Part shown: positions 46,107-54,933 of the stretch, piece by piece
How positions within the stretch are numbered: position 1 is the stretch's first letter
Layout of the letters: each line of letters begins with the position of its first letter
NCBI RefSeq assembly: GCF_029392895.1
Contig: NZ_CP114200.1
Span: 2,139,001 to 2,203,000 of the forward strand
Reading direction: 5' to 3'
Source: Streptomyces sp. 71268
GTDB lineage: Bacteria; Actinomycetota; Actinomycetes; Streptomycetales; Streptomycetaceae
Length of the DNA: 64,000 nucleotides
Notes under the pieces: generated by a model
Told to the model about the DNA's origin: nothing
Database searches by the model: none
Seen by the model: only the letters and a program-made list of their open reading frames with translations
Position numbers and translations under genes: made by a program

Positions 46107-46955
46107 GTGGCAACGCCCCCGAGCGGCTATTCGTACGGCGAAGGGCAGCAGCCTGATCCCCAGGGCCAGGCGCCGCTGAACCGGTTCAACTTCCCCTCCG
46201 CGCCCAGCCGTCGGGTCCGGCCCGCGGCCCAGCGCCAGCCGGGCGCGGCCGAGCAGCCGCACCCCCGGCAGAGCCACCCCGACCCGAACCGGCCGGGCCA
46301 GGACCAGCACGGCCAGGGCCAGTACGGCCAGGGCCAGCCGGGCCAGGACCAGTACGGTGCGCGGCGGCCGGGTGGCTCGTGGCACGCCGACCCGCAACAG
46401 CAGTCCTATCCGCAACAGCCGTACCAGCAGCCGTACGAGCAGGGCTACGGCCAGCCGCACCAGCAGCCGCGCCGCCACGCGCAGCCGCAACGACAGCCAC
46501 AGCCCCAGCCGGGCTACGAACCCCCCGCCGGGCCGCGCCATCCGCACAGCCCGCGCATCGAACCGGTGGCGCCGCAACGGCACGAGCCGGAGCCGGCGCC
46601 CGCCGGTAGCGCACACAACCCCCTGGTGCGCCCGTACGCGATGACCGGTGGCCGCACGCGTCCGCGCTACCAGCTCGCCATCGAGGCGCTGGTGAGCACC
46701 ACCGCCGATCCGTCCCAGCTCCAGGGCCAACTCCCTGAGCACCAGCGGATCTGCCACCTGTGCCGGGAGATCAAGTCGGTCGCCGAGATCTCCGCACTCC
46801 TCTCCATCCCCCTTGGCGTCTCCCGCATCCTCGTCGCCGACCTGGCCGAGGCGGGGCTCGTCGCCATCCATCAGCCCGGCGGCGACGAAACCGCCGGCGG
46901 TCAGCCTGACGTGACACTGCTCGAAAGGGTGCTCAGTGGACTTCGCAAGCTCTAG
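46107..46955 (+). CDS. cvnC2: DUF742 protein CvnC2 with long Gln/Pro-rich N terminus
   Basis: 282 residues from a GTG with GGAGGAGG six bases upstream. The C-terminal 115 residues match CvnC1 closely (RPYAMTGGRTRPRYQLAIE, EHQRICHLCREIKSVAEIS). The first ~165 residues are a Gln/Pro/Gly/Tyr-rich low-complexity extension (GQYGQGQPGQDQYG) absent from CvnC1. Its end overlaps cvnD2 by 20 bases, as in the first conservon. Confidence 0.9.
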   Translation: MATPPSGYSYGEGQQPDPQGQAPLNRFNFPSAPSRRVRPAAQRQPGAAEQPHPRQSHPDPNRPGQDQHGQGQYGQGQPGQDQYGARRPGGSWHADPQQQSYPQQPYQQPYEQGYGQPHQQPRRHAQPQRQPQPQPGYEPPAGPRHPHSPRIEPVAPQRHEPEPAPAGSAHNPLVRPYAMTGGRTRPRYQLAIEALVSTTADPSQLQGQLPEHQRICHLCREIKSVAEISALLSIPLGVSRILVADLAEAGLVAIHQPGGDETAGGQPDVTLLERVLSGLRKL

Positions 46956-47514
46956 CGGTGCAGCCCGCTCCACCACCTCCGCGAAGATCGTGGTGGCGGG
47001 CGGCTTCGGCGTGGGCAAGACCACGTTCGTCGGCGCGGTCTCGGAGATCAACCCGCTACGCACCGAGGCCGTGATGACCTCCGCATCGGCGGGGATCGAC
47101 GACCTCACGCACGCGCCGGACAAGACCACCACCACGGTAGCCATGGACTTCGGCCGCATCACGCTCGACCAGGACCTGATCCTGTACCTGTTCGGCACGC
47201 CCGGGCAGGACCGTTTCTGGTTCATGTGGGACGACCTCGTACGCGGCGCGATCGGCGCCGTGGTGCTGGTCGACACGCGCCGACTGGCCGACTGTTTCCC
47301 GGCCGTCGACTACTTCGAGAACTCCGGCCTGCCGTTCGTCATCGCCCTCAACGGCTTCGACGGGCACCAGCCGTACACCCCCGACGAGGTGCGCGAGGCG
47401 CTCCAGATCGGCCCGGACGCACCGATCATCGTCACCGACGCCCGGCACCGCAACGAGGCGAAGAGCGCGCTGATCACCCTGGTCGAGCACGCGCTGATGG
47501 CCCGCCTCCGCTAG
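46936..47514 (+). CDS. cvnD2: Ras-like small GTPase CvnD2
   Basis: 192 residues, about 93% identical to CvnD1 (differences cluster near residues 58-61, 103-110 and 152-158), with the same P-loop and switch motifs. GTG start overlapping cvnC2. Confidence 0.93.
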   Translation: MDFASSSGAARSTTSAKIVVAGGFGVGKTTFVGAVSEINPLRTEAVMTSASAGIDDLTHAPDKTTTTVAMDFGRITLDQDLILYLFGTPGQDRFWFMWDDLVRGAIGAVVLVDTRRLADCFPAVDYFENSGLPFVIALNGFDGHQPYTPDEVREALQIGPDAPIIVTDARHRNEAKSALITLVEHALMARLR

Positions 47515-47622
47515 CCCGACGCGGGCCGGGGCGGGGACGGGCCGCGGCACGCGGCGCCCCTCCCCCGGCCGCGGCCGGCCGCGCTCCCCGACCGCGTGCC
47601 GCCGGCTCGCGCGTGACCCGAA

Positions 47623-47656
47623 AAGCCCCCGCCGCTCCGAGGAGCAACGGGGGCTT
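47623..47656. terminator. Convergent terminator between cvnD2 and accE
   Basis: AAGCCCCCG (47623-47631) pairs with CGGGGGCTT (47648-47656), with an inner GCTCC/GGAGC stem. It lies between convergent ends and can serve both. Confidence 0.8.
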
Positions 47657-47683
47657 CGTGCTGCTTGCCGTCCGGCGGGCCGG

Positions 47684-47914
47684 TCAGCCCTGCCAGCTGT
47701 GCGGAGCCCGGAAGCCGGGCGTGCGCTCCAGGCGACGCCAGCCGGCGGTCGAGCGGCGGGGTGCGGGCGGCGCCGTGAGGTGCTGCGTGGCGGCGGCGCG
47801 GGCGAGCAGGACCGCGGTGACGGCGGCCAGTTCCTCCGCGTCGGCGTGGCCCCGCTCCACCCGGACAACGGTGTCGGTCGACGTGTGCGCGGTGGGTTCG
47901 GTTGCGGTGCTCAC
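47684..47914 (-). CDS. accE: Acyl-CoA carboxylase epsilon subunit
   Basis: 76 residues with the short epsilon-subunit motif RVERGHADAEELAAVTAVLLAR followed by a basic Pro/Arg tail and a WRR-type end. Epsilon subunits are small proteins that tighten the alpha-beta acyl-CoA carboxylase complex in Streptomyces. It follows accB after 28 bases on the same strand. Confidence 0.9.
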   Translation of the reverse strand: MSTATEPTAHTSTDTVVRVERGHADAEELAAVTAVLLARAAATQHLTAPPAPRRSTAGWRRLERTPGFRAPHSWQG

Positions 47915-47942
47915 AGGCTCTTCGTCTCCATTACTACGGCGG

Positions 47943-49526
47943 TTACTGCGGCGGGTTGCCGTGCTTGCGGGACGGCAGGTCGGCGTGCTTGTTGCGCAGC
48001 ATCGCCAGGGATCGGATCAGCACCTCGCGGGTGTCGGCCGGGTCGATCACGTCGTCGACCAGGCCCCGCTCGGCGGCGTAGTACGGGTGCATCAGCTCGG
48101 ACTTGTACTCCTTGACCATGCGGGCGCGCATGGCCTCCGGGTCGTCCGCGCTGGCGATCTGCTTGCGGAAGATGACGTTGGCCGCGCCCTCGGCGCCCAT
48201 CACGGCGATCTCGTTGGTCGGCCAGGCGTAGGTGAGGTCGGCCCCGATGGACTGGGAGTCCATGACGATGTAGGCGCCGCCGTACGCCTTGCGCAGGATC
48301 ACCGAGATCCGCGGCACGGTGGCGTTGCAGTACGCGTACAGCATCTTGGCGCCGTGCCGGATGATGCCGCCGTGCTCCTGGTCCACGCCGGGCAGGAAGC
48401 CGGGGACGTCGAGCAGGGTGACCAGCGGGATGTTGAAGGCGTCGCACATCTGGATGAAGCGCGCGGACTTCTCCGACGCCTCGATGTCGAGCACGCCGGC
48501 CAGCGACTGCGGCTGGTTGGCGATGATGCCGACGACGGCCCCGTCGAGCCGGGTGAGCGCACAGATGATGTTGGTCGCCCAGCGCTCGTGGACCTCCAGG
48601 TACTCGCCGTCGTCGACGATCTCCTCGATGACCTTGCGCATGTCGTACGGCCGGTTGCCGTCGGCCGGCACCAGGTCGAGCAGCGCCTCGCCGCGCCGGT
48701 CGGCGGGGTCGGACGCCTCGGCGACGGGCGGGTTCTCCCGGTTGTTCTGCGGCAGCAGGGAGAGCAGGTAGCGCACCTCTTCGAGGCAGGTCTCCTCGTC
48801 GTCGTACGCGAAGTGAGCCACGCCCGAGGTCTCCGCGTGGACGTCGGCGCCGCCGAGCCCGTTCTGGGAGACCTTCTCGCCGGTCACCGCCTGCACGACG
48901 TCGGGGCCCGTGATGAACATCTGCGAGGTCTCGCGGACCATGAACACGAAGTCGGTCAGCGCGGGGCTGTACGCGGCGCCGCCGGCGCACGGGCCGAGCA
49001 TCACCGAGATCTGCGGGATGACACCGGAGGCGCGAGTGTTGCGCTGGAAGATGCCGCCGTACCCGGCGAGGGCCGAGACGCCCTCCTGGATGCGGGCGCC
49101 GGCACCGTCGTTGAGGGACACCAGCGGCGCGCCGGCCGCGATGGCCATGTCCATGATCTTGTGGATCTTGGTGGCGTGGGCCTCGCCGAGCGCGCCGCCG
49201 AAGATCCGGAAGTCGTGCGCGTAGACGAAGACGGTGCGACCGTGCACCGTGCCCCAACCGGTGATGACGCCGTCGGTGTAGGGCTTCTTGGCCTCCAGGC
49301 CGAAGCCGACCGCGCGGTGTCGCCGCAGGGGTTCGACCTCGTTGAAGGAGCCCTCGTCGAGCAGGAGGTCGATCCGCTCCCGGGCCGTCAGCTTGCCCTT
49401 GGCCTTCTGCGCCTCGGTCGCCCGCTCGCTCGGGCCGCGCCGAGCTTGCTCGCGAATGGCGTGCAGCTCGGCGACGCGCCCACGGACGTCACTCGCCGCT
49501 ACGGGCGCACCTTCGAGATTGGTCAT
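47943..49526 (-). CDS. accB: Acyl-CoA carboxylase beta subunit
   Basis: 527-residue carboxyltransferase subunit making malonyl-CoA (and methylmalonyl-CoA) with the biotinylated alpha subunit encoded elsewhere. Two crotonase-fold halves are clear: DGAGARIQEG with an oxyanion loop and the C-terminal DVPGFLPGVDQEHGGIIRHGAK. The residue after GGAY at position 420 is Ile. In S. coelicolor AccB Ile420 favours acetyl-CoA while PccB Asp422 favours propionyl-CoA, so this is AccB-like. ATG at 49526. accE follows it. Confidence 0.94.
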   Translation of the reverse strand: MTNLEGAPVAASDVRGRVAELHAIREQARRGPSERATEAQKAKGKLTARERIDLLLDEGSFNEVEPLRRHRAVGFGLEAKKPYTDGVITGWGTVHGRTVFVYAHDFRIFGGALGEAHATKIHKIMDMAIAAGAPLVSLNDGAGARIQEGVSALAGYGGIFQRNTRASGVIPQISVMLGPCAGGAAYSPALTDFVFMVRETSQMFITGPDVVQAVTGEKVSQNGLGGADVHAETSGVAHFAYDDEETCLEEVRYLLSLLPQNNRENPPVAEASDPADRRGEALLDLVPADGNRPYDMRKVIEEIVDDGEYLEVHERWATNIICALTRLDGAVVGIIANQPQSLAGVLDIEASEKSARFIQMCDAFNIPLVTLLDVPGFLPGVDQEHGGIIRHGAKMLYAYCNATVPRISVILRKAYGGAYIVMDSQSIGADLTYAWPTNEIAVMGAEGAANVIFRKQIASADDPEAMRARMVKEYKSELMHPYYAAERGLVDDVIDPADTREVLIRSLAMLRNKHADLPSRKHGNPPQ

Positions 49527-49684
49527 GCCAAGACGGTACGTTCCCTGGGGCCGGGAACCTCATGTCGTTTCCCTACAACGTCGTGAACGTTTTCGTGTCA
49601 CAGGCGGCAGAACTGTGCGGCACCCTTCCCGCATTGTCGGGCGCCTAACCCCCATTTTCCCCTGTGTATACCCCACAAAGCATA

Positions 49685-49705
49685 AGGGGCCACCCTGGTG
49701 CCCCT
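49685..49705 (-). terminator. Small hairpin after the secreted-protein gene
   Basis: AGGGGC(C)ACC pairs with GGTGCCCCT around a two-base loop with one bulged base. It lies about 85 bases past the stop of the 49791 gene on the minus strand. Confidence 0.4.
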
Positions 49706-49790
49706 CCCACAGCTTCGCGCACTCCACCGGCCCCGCCAGCGGCCCCAGCGGGGCGGATGACGGGGCCGGCGCGGTAGGGGGTGGGCGGGG

Positions 49791-50321
49791 TCAGCAACCG
49801 CCGCAGTTGTAGTACGTCACGTCCCAGTGGTTGCTCTCACGGTAGTAGATGTTGCCGGAGGCCGACTTCCACTTCGATCCGCCGATGGACGCGAACGTGC
49901 CGGTGATGTAGTTCGACAGGCAGGTGGAGAGGCTGAAGTCGAGCTTGTAGCCGTTCCAGTGGCTGTACGTGCCGCTGGCGTGCCCGGTCTCGGTGCCACC
50001 GGTGATGTTCAGCGCGCACCGGCTGGCCTGCTTGAGCGTCTGAGCGCCCCGCGCGGAGCTGAGGTTGAGCTGTGTGAACGAGGTGCAGTTCGGCTGGTTG
50101 CGGTCGGAGCAGCCGCCGGAGGACGACCAGGTGATGCCGGCGTCCCGGAACATCGCGGTGGCCTGCGCGTGGCTCAGCTTGGTGACCGCGTGCGCCTCGG
50201 TGGCGCCACCGACGACGCCGACACCGGGCGCGAACAGGGCGCCGAGCGCCAGCGCGAGGGCGGTGAGCAGGGACCGAACGACGCGGCGCGGGCGGCGACT
50301 GCCGTACAGCGCGTGATCCAT
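49791..50321 (-). CDS. Secreted protein with M15-like zinc-peptidase residues
   Basis: 176 residues. A basic start and hydrophobic stretch (LLTALALALGALFAPG) end in an AHA cleavage site near residue 45, so the protein should be exported by Sec. The mature part has a conserved TETGHASGTYSHWNGYKLDFSL segment and ESNHWDV near the C terminus. This His/Asp/His pattern resembles M15-type D,D-peptidases that cut peptidoglycan stems. Six cysteines, including a terminal CGGC, suggest disulfides. The peptidase assignment is inference. Confidence 0.8.
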   Translation of the reverse strand: MDHALYGSRRPRRVVRSLLTALALALGALFAPGVGVVGGATEAHAVTKLSHAQATAMFRDAGITWSSSGGCSDRNQPNCTSFTQLNLSSARGAQTLKQASRCALNITGGTETGHASGTYSHWNGYKLDFSLSTCLSNYITGTFASIGGSKWKSASGNIYYRESNHWDVTYYNCGGC

Positions 50322-50486
50322 GGGGGAACCTCCTGCTGAGGACGGACCGGACGGTGGGGCGGGTCGGCTGTGCAGGTGGAGCCCCAGGATGATGCCCGAG
50401 TTCTACGCGCGTCCGCCAGAGGCCCGGCATGAACGGAGCACCACGGATGCGGGGCGGGACGGGTACGGGGCGGGGCGATGGTCTCG

Positions 50487-50577
50487 CACGGGGCACGGGG
50501 CACGGAGCCTGGGGCACGGGGCGGGGCGGCCCGGGGGCGCGGAGCCTGGCACGGAGCACGGGGCGCGGGGCACGGCG
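50487..50577. repeat. Degenerate heptad locus upstream of the YceI gene
   Basis: CACGGGG, CACGGAG and related units broken by GCCT spacers, in the CACGGGG orientation. It lies in a 352-base gap; the remaining bases hold the YceI promoter. Confidence 0.65.
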
Positions 50578-50601
50578 CCTGACCCCCCGGAAACGAGAAG
50601 G

Positions 50602-50630
50602 TTGAAAATTGAACGGAATGCCCCTACGAT
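50602..50630 (+). promoter_or_regulatory. Promoter of the YceI gene
   Basis: -35 TTGAAA (50602-50607) and -10 TACGAT (50625-50630) are separated by exactly 17 bases, followed by an AT-rich leader. One of the best promoter matches in the window. Confidence 0.6.
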
Positions 50631-50673
50631 GAATTTCGTTGAAGCTTAAACAACAACGCCCCGAGGAGGAGCC

Positions 50674-51330
50674 ATGGCTCTGTTCAACCGCAAGCGCAAC
50701 ACCGTCCCGGCCGCTGACGCCGCCACCGCCGCCACTGGCACCGCCGTCATCGACGCCGCGGCGCCCCAGGCGAACCCGGCCCTCGCGGGGCTCACGGGTG
50801 AGTACACGATCGACCCGGCACACAGCAGCATCGGCTTCACGGTGCGCCACGCGATGGTCACCAACGTGCGCGGCTCGTTCATCGAGCACGAGGGCGCCCT
50901 GCGCCTCGACGGTGCCGACCCGGCCCGCTCCAGCGCCAGCATCGACGTCAAGATCGCCAGCGTTGACACCGGCATCAAGGACCGCGACGCGCACCTGCTC
51001 GGCGAGGACTTCTTCGACGCCGAGCGCTTCCCGCTGATGACCTTCCGCAGCACCGGCGTCAAGCAGACCGACGACGAGAGCTTCCGCGTCACCGGCGACC
51101 TGACCATCAAGGACGTCACCCGCCCGGTCAGCATCGACCTCGACTTCAACGGCGCGGCGACCGACGTCTACGGGGCCGAGCGCGTCGGCTTCGAGGGCAG
51201 CGCCACCATCCTGCGCTCCGACTGGGGCCTGACGTGGAACGCCGCTCTGGAGACCGGCGGCGTCATGGTCAGCGACAAGGTGAAGCTCACTTTCGACATC
51301 TCCGCCGTCAAGGCCGCCCCCGCGGCCTGA
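50674..51330 (+). CDS. YceI family lipocalin-like protein
   Basis: 218 residues. After a variable Ala-rich 40-residue start the YceI beta-barrel begins at about residue 43 (YTIDPAHSSIGFTVRHAMV) with GDLTIKDVTRPVSIDLDFNG and a final DWGLTWNAALETGGVMVSDKV. YceI proteins bind isoprenoid chains. No signal peptide is obvious, so it is probably cytoplasmic. ATG behind GAGGAGGAG. Confidence 0.9.
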   Translation: MALFNRKRNTVPAADAATAATGTAVIDAAAPQANPALAGLTGEYTIDPAHSSIGFTVRHAMVTNVRGSFIEHEGALRLDGADPARSSASIDVKIASVDTGIKDRDAHLLGEDFFDAERFPLMTFRSTGVKQTDDESFRVTGDLTIKDVTRPVSIDLDFNGAATDVYGAERVGFEGSATILRSDWGLTWNAALETGGVMVSDKVKLTFDISAVKAAPAA

Positions 51331-51433
51331 CCCCCCGAACGCCGCGGCCCCGTCCGAGCCCTCCCCCGTGGGCCGGCCGGGGCCGCGGTGCGTTCGCCCG
51401 CGCTCAGCACCCCACGCCTGCTGGGCCCGGTGA

Positions 51434-51529
51434 CACGGGCCCTGCTGGCACGGGCCCTGCCGGCACGGGCCCTGCTGGCACGGGGCCGCTGCTACGGAAT
51501 CGCTGCTACGGGATCGTTGCTACGGGGCG
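51434..51529. repeat. 15-base and 14-base tandem repeats after the YceI gene
   Basis: Three near-exact copies of CACGGGCCCTGCTGG (51434-51478) run into a degenerate copy, then three copies of GCTGCTACGGAATC (51488-51529). The family is unrelated to the heptads and lies between convergent genes. Confidence 0.8.
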
Positions 51530-51584
51530 GCGGTGCCGGGCCGCGACGGGGCCGGGTGCGCCGCGCCGCCCCGCCGCGCGCCGC

Positions 51585-53183
51585 CTACTCCTGCGGTTCG
51601 ACGCCCGCGCGCAGCAGGCCGTAGGTGTACGCGTCCTCCAGCGCCTCCCAGGAGGCGGCGATCACGTTGTCGCCGACGCCCACCGTGGCCCACTCGCCCC
51701 GGCCGTCGCTGGTGGAGACCAGGACCCGGGTGGTGGACTCGGTGCCGTGCCGGCCCTCCAGGATGCGGACCTTGTAGTCGACCAACTCCAGGCCGGCCAG
51801 GTGCGGGTAGATCCGCTCCAGGCCCACCCGCAGCGCCCGGTCCAGGGCGTTGACGGGGCCGTTGCCCTCCGCCGTGGCCACGATGCGCTCGCCCTTGGCC
51901 CACAGCTTCACGGTGGCCTCGTTGGCGTGCGTGCCGTCCGGGCGGGTCTCGACGATGCCGCGCCAGGACTCGACCCGGAAGTACCGGCGCGCCCTGCCCT
52001 CCGCCTCGGCGCGGAGCAGCAACTCGAAGGAGGCGTCGGCCGCCTCGTACGTGTAGCCCGCCAACTCCCGTTCCTTGACCCGCTCCACGACCCGGGCGAC
52101 CAGCGCGCGGTCGTCGCTGATGTCGATGCCGAGCTCCTTGCCCTTGAGCTCGATGGACGCGCGGCCCGCCATGTCGGAGACCAGCATGCGCATGGTGTTG
52201 CCGACCCGCTCCGGGTCGATGTGCTGGTACAGGTCCGGGTCCACCTTGATCGCCGAGGCGTGCAGGCCGGCCTTGTGGGCGAAGGCCGAGACGCCGACGT
52301 AGGGCTGGTGGGTGGAGGGCGTGAGGTTGACGACCTCCGCGATGGCGTGGGAGACCCGCGTCATCTCGGCGAGCGCCCCCGCGGGCAGCACCGTCTTGGC
52401 GTACTTCAGCTCAAGGGCGGCGACGACCGGGAACAGGTTGGCGTTGCCGACCCGTTCGCCGTAGCCGTTGGCCGTGCACTGTACGTGGGTGGCGCCCGCG
52501 TCCACGGCGGCCAGGGTGTTGGCGACGGCGCACCCCGTGTCGTCCTGGGCGTGGATGCCCAGGCGCGCACCGGTGTCGGCGAGCACCGTGGCGACGACCG
52601 CCTGCACCTGGGCGGGCAGCATGCCGCCGTTGGTGTCGCACAGCACGACCACGTCGGCACCCGCCTCGTGCGCCGCGCTGACGACCTGCTTGGCGTAGTC
52701 GGGGTTGCCCCGGTAGCCGTCGAAGAAGTGCTCGCAGTCGACGAACACCCGTCGGTCCTGGGAGCGGAGGTAGGAGACGGTGTCCCGCACCATCTCCAGG
52801 TTCTCCTCCAGCGTGGTCCGCAGCGCGAGTTCCACGTGCCGGTCGTGGGACTTGGCGACGAGCGTGATGACCGGCGCCCCGGAGTCGAGCAGCGCCCGTA
52901 CCTGCGGGTCGTCCTGAGCCCGCGTCCCGGCCCGGCGCGTCGCGCCGAACGCGACGAGCTGGGCGTGCTGGAAGTCGATCTCGGCGCGGGCGCGGGCGAA
53001 GAACTCCGTGTCCCGGGGGTTGGCGCCGGGCCAGCCGCCTTCGATGAACCCCACGCCGAACGCGTCCAGGTGCCGGGCGATCGTCAGCTTGTCCGCGACG
53101 GTGAGGTTGATGCCCTCGCGCTGCGCTCCGTCGCGCAGCGTGGTGTCGAACACGTGGAAGTTGTCGTCGAGTGCGTCCGTCAT
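51585..53183 (-). CDS. cimA: (R)-citramalate synthase
   Basis: 532-residue HMGL-like enzyme with an N-terminal TIM barrel (DTTLRDGAQREGIN at about 14-27, GFIEGGWPG, and the metal/substrate HAQDDTGCAVANT) and a C-terminal LeuA allosteric dimer domain. The family makes citramalate from pyruvate and acetyl-CoA, a threonine-independent entry to isoleucine. The N-terminal GWPGANP motif fits citramalate synthase rather than isopropylmalate synthase. ATG at 53183 behind AGGAG; the longer upstream frame is the attenuator leader region. Confidence 0.9.
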   Translation of the reverse strand: MTDALDDNFHVFDTTLRDGAQREGINLTVADKLTIARHLDAFGVGFIEGGWPGANPRDTEFFARARAEIDFQHAQLVAFGATRRAGTRAQDDPQVRALLDSGAPVITLVAKSHDRHVELALRTTLEENLEMVRDTVSYLRSQDRRVFVDCEHFFDGYRGNPDYAKQVVSAAHEAGADVVVLCDTNGGMLPAQVQAVVATVLADTGARLGIHAQDDTGCAVANTLAAVDAGATHVQCTANGYGERVGNANLFPVVAALELKYAKTVLPAGALAEMTRVSHAIAEVVNLTPSTHQPYVGVSAFAHKAGLHASAIKVDPDLYQHIDPERVGNTMRMLVSDMAGRASIELKGKELGIDISDDRALVARVVERVKERELAGYTYEAADASFELLLRAEAEGRARRYFRVESWRGIVETRPDGTHANEATVKLWAKGERIVATAEGNGPVNALDRALRVGLERIYPHLAGLELVDYKVRILEGRHGTESTTRVLVSTSDGRGEWATVGVGDNVIAASWEALEDAYTYGLLRAGVEPQE

Positions 53184-53290
53184 GCTGATCTGGCTCCTGT
53201 CGGGATCTCGGTCTACCGGAATGACCGGTTCCACCGTCCCCACTATGCTCCCGTGCGCTCCGTCCCCTGGGGCGGATGGTCCAGGAAACG

Positions 53291-53409
53291 AAAAAACCCC
53301 TCGCGGGTGCGAGAGGTCTGCGCGCGGGTCTGGGACGACGGTGTCCGCGCCGTACTCGGTTCGTACGGGGCGGTCACTGCGGACCGGCGCGCCTGCTGCC
53401 AATAATCAT
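53291..53409 (-). promoter_or_regulatory. Candidate ribosome-mediated attenuator of cimA
   Basis: Reading the minus strand: an 11-codon leader ORF with two consecutive Ile codons, a CCGTAC/GTACGG hairpin (53350-53368) just after its stop, then a terminator: CCTCTCGC pairing with GCGAGGGG followed by six T (53291-53316). The cimA start is 108 bases further on. The parts are seen; regulation by isoleucine charging is inference. Confidence 0.55.
53374..53409 (-). CDS. Leader peptide of the cimA attenuator
   Basis: Encodes MIIGSRRAGPQ. Codons 2 and 3 are ATT, a rare Ile codon in this genome, so stalling at low isoleucine is plausible. No clear ribosome site precedes the ATG, so it would be leaderless or weakly translated. 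Too short to be sure it is translated. Confidence 0.4.
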   Translation of the reverse strand: MIIGSRRAGPQ

Positions 53410-53610
53410 GGCGAACGAGAGCACGGCAGGAGTGTGCCACACGCCCCGGCGCGGCACCCGCCCGTCTCACGATGCGGGAGCCCCGGCCGACCGCCGCGCG
53501 CCGTCCTGCCGCACCGAAGCGGTGCGGCCCCGACCGGGCGGTGGCGTACGGGGCCACGGGACATGACCACCCTGACGGGGGACGGGGCCACGGGGTGTGA
53601 ACCCGTAACG

Positions 53611-53668
53611 AGGCACGGGGCACGGAGCGCGAGACCTCAACGGGGCACGGAGCACGGGGCACGGGGCG
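53611..53668. repeat. Degenerate heptad locus upstream of cimA
   Basis: CACGGGG and CACGGAG units around a GCGAGACCTCAA spacer. It lies in a 652-base gap holding the cimA leader; upstream of the leader there is no gene. Confidence 0.6.
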
Positions 53669-53835
53669 CCTACCCCCAACCGGGTACGGAGCGCGGACGC
53701 TTGGCCCCTCCCCCACGGGACGCGGGGGCGTGGTCGACGCGCGAGGACCCGCCCACGCGCGCGGTGGCGGCGGCGTAGGGCGGGCCCGTCAGCGGTCGGT
53801 GACGACCGGTGGTGATCGGTGGTGATCGGTGGCGA

Positions 53836-54933
53836 TCAGCCCAGCGGGTGCATCCAGTGGTGGGTGTCGGGCGCGGCGCCCGTCTGGATGTCCAGCAGCG
53901 CGGTACGCAGCTTCATGGTGATCTCACCGGGCTGGCCGTCGCCCACCGTCCAGTCGGCGCGGGCGGACTTCACGGAGCCGACGGGGGTGATGACGGCGGC
54001 GGTGCCGCAGGCGAAGACCTCGGTCAGCGAGCCGTCGGCGTTGCCGTTCTTCCAGTCGTCGACGGAGATGCGGCCCTCTTCGCACTCGTACCCCAGGTCC
54101 TCGGCGATCTTGAGGAGCGAGGCGCGGGTGATGCCGGGCAGCAGGGAGCCGGACAGCTCCGGGGTGACGATGCGCACCGAGTCGCCCGAGCGGTAGACGA
54201 AGTAGAGGTTCATGCCGCCCATCTCCTCGATCCAGCGGCGCTCGATGGCGTCCAGCCAGACCACCTGGTCGCAGCCCTTCTCGGCGGCCTGCGCCTGAGC
54301 GACCAGGGACGCGGCGTAGTTGCCGCCGGCCTTGGCGGCACCGGTGCCGCCGGGGGCCGCGCGGACGTACTCCTCGGACAGCCACACCGAGACCGGCTTC
54401 ACGCCGCTGGGGAAGTAAGCGCCGGCGGGGGAGGCGATGACCACGAACAGGTACTCGTTGGCCGGGCGCACGCCGAGGCCGACCTCGGTGGCGATCATGA
54501 AGGGCCGCAGGTACAGCGACTGTTCACCGCTGGCCGGCACCCATGCCTTGTCCTGGGTGACCAGGGCGTCGCAGGCCGCGATGAAGGTCTCGGTCGGCAG
54601 CTCGGGCATGGCCAGCCGGCGGGCGGACGCCTGGAAGCGGGCGGCGTTGGCGTCGGGGCGGAAGGTGGCGACGGTGCCGTCGGGCTGCCGGTACGCCTTG
54701 AGGCCCTCGAAGATGGTCTGCGCGTAGTGCAACGTCATGTTGGCCGGGTCGATCGACAGCGGCGCGTACGGAACGAGCTGGGCCTCGTGCCAACCGCGGC
54801 CCTCGGTCCACTTGATGGTCACCATGTGATCGGTGAAGTGGCGGCCGAACCCGGGGCTGGCCAGAATCTTCTCGCGCTCCGCGGCCGGCAGCGGATGCGA
54901 GGAGGGCTTGAGCTCGATCGTGGTCGTCGTCAT
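53836..54933 (-). CDS. ilvE: Branched-chain amino-acid aminotransferase
   Basis: 365-residue PLP fold-IV transaminase, the last step of leucine, isoleucine and valine synthesis. The PLP-binding Lys is in [13 protein letters not shown] (about residue 201), with [12 protein letters not shown] and the family [10 protein letters not shown] motif near the C terminus. ATG gives [11 protein letters not shown]. Three 10-base CGGTGGTGAT repeats run into its stop codon. Confidence 0.95.
   Translation of the reverse strand: MTTTTIELKPSSHPLPAAEREKILASPGFGRHFTDHMVTIKWTEGRGWHEAQLVPYAPLSIDPANMTLHYAQTIFEGLKAYRQPDGTVATFRPDANAARFQASARRLAMPELPTETFIAACDALVTQDKAWVPASGEQSLYLRPFMIATEVGLGVRPANEYLFVVIASPAGAYFPSGVKPVSVWLSEEYVRAAPGGTGAAKAGGNYAASLVAQAQAAEKGCDQVVWLDAIERRWIEEMGGMNLYFVYRSGDSVRIVTPELSGSLLPGITRASLLKIAEDLGYECEEGRISVDDWKNGNADGSLTEVFACGTAAVITPVGSVKSARADWTVGDGQPGEITMKLRTALLDIQTGAAPDTHHWMHPLG

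Noticed and set aside
53184..53402. N-terminal extension of citramalate synthase
   Set aside because: The extra codons cross a terminator hairpin and leader ORF. The internal ATG at 53183 has AGGAG and the family's usual start.
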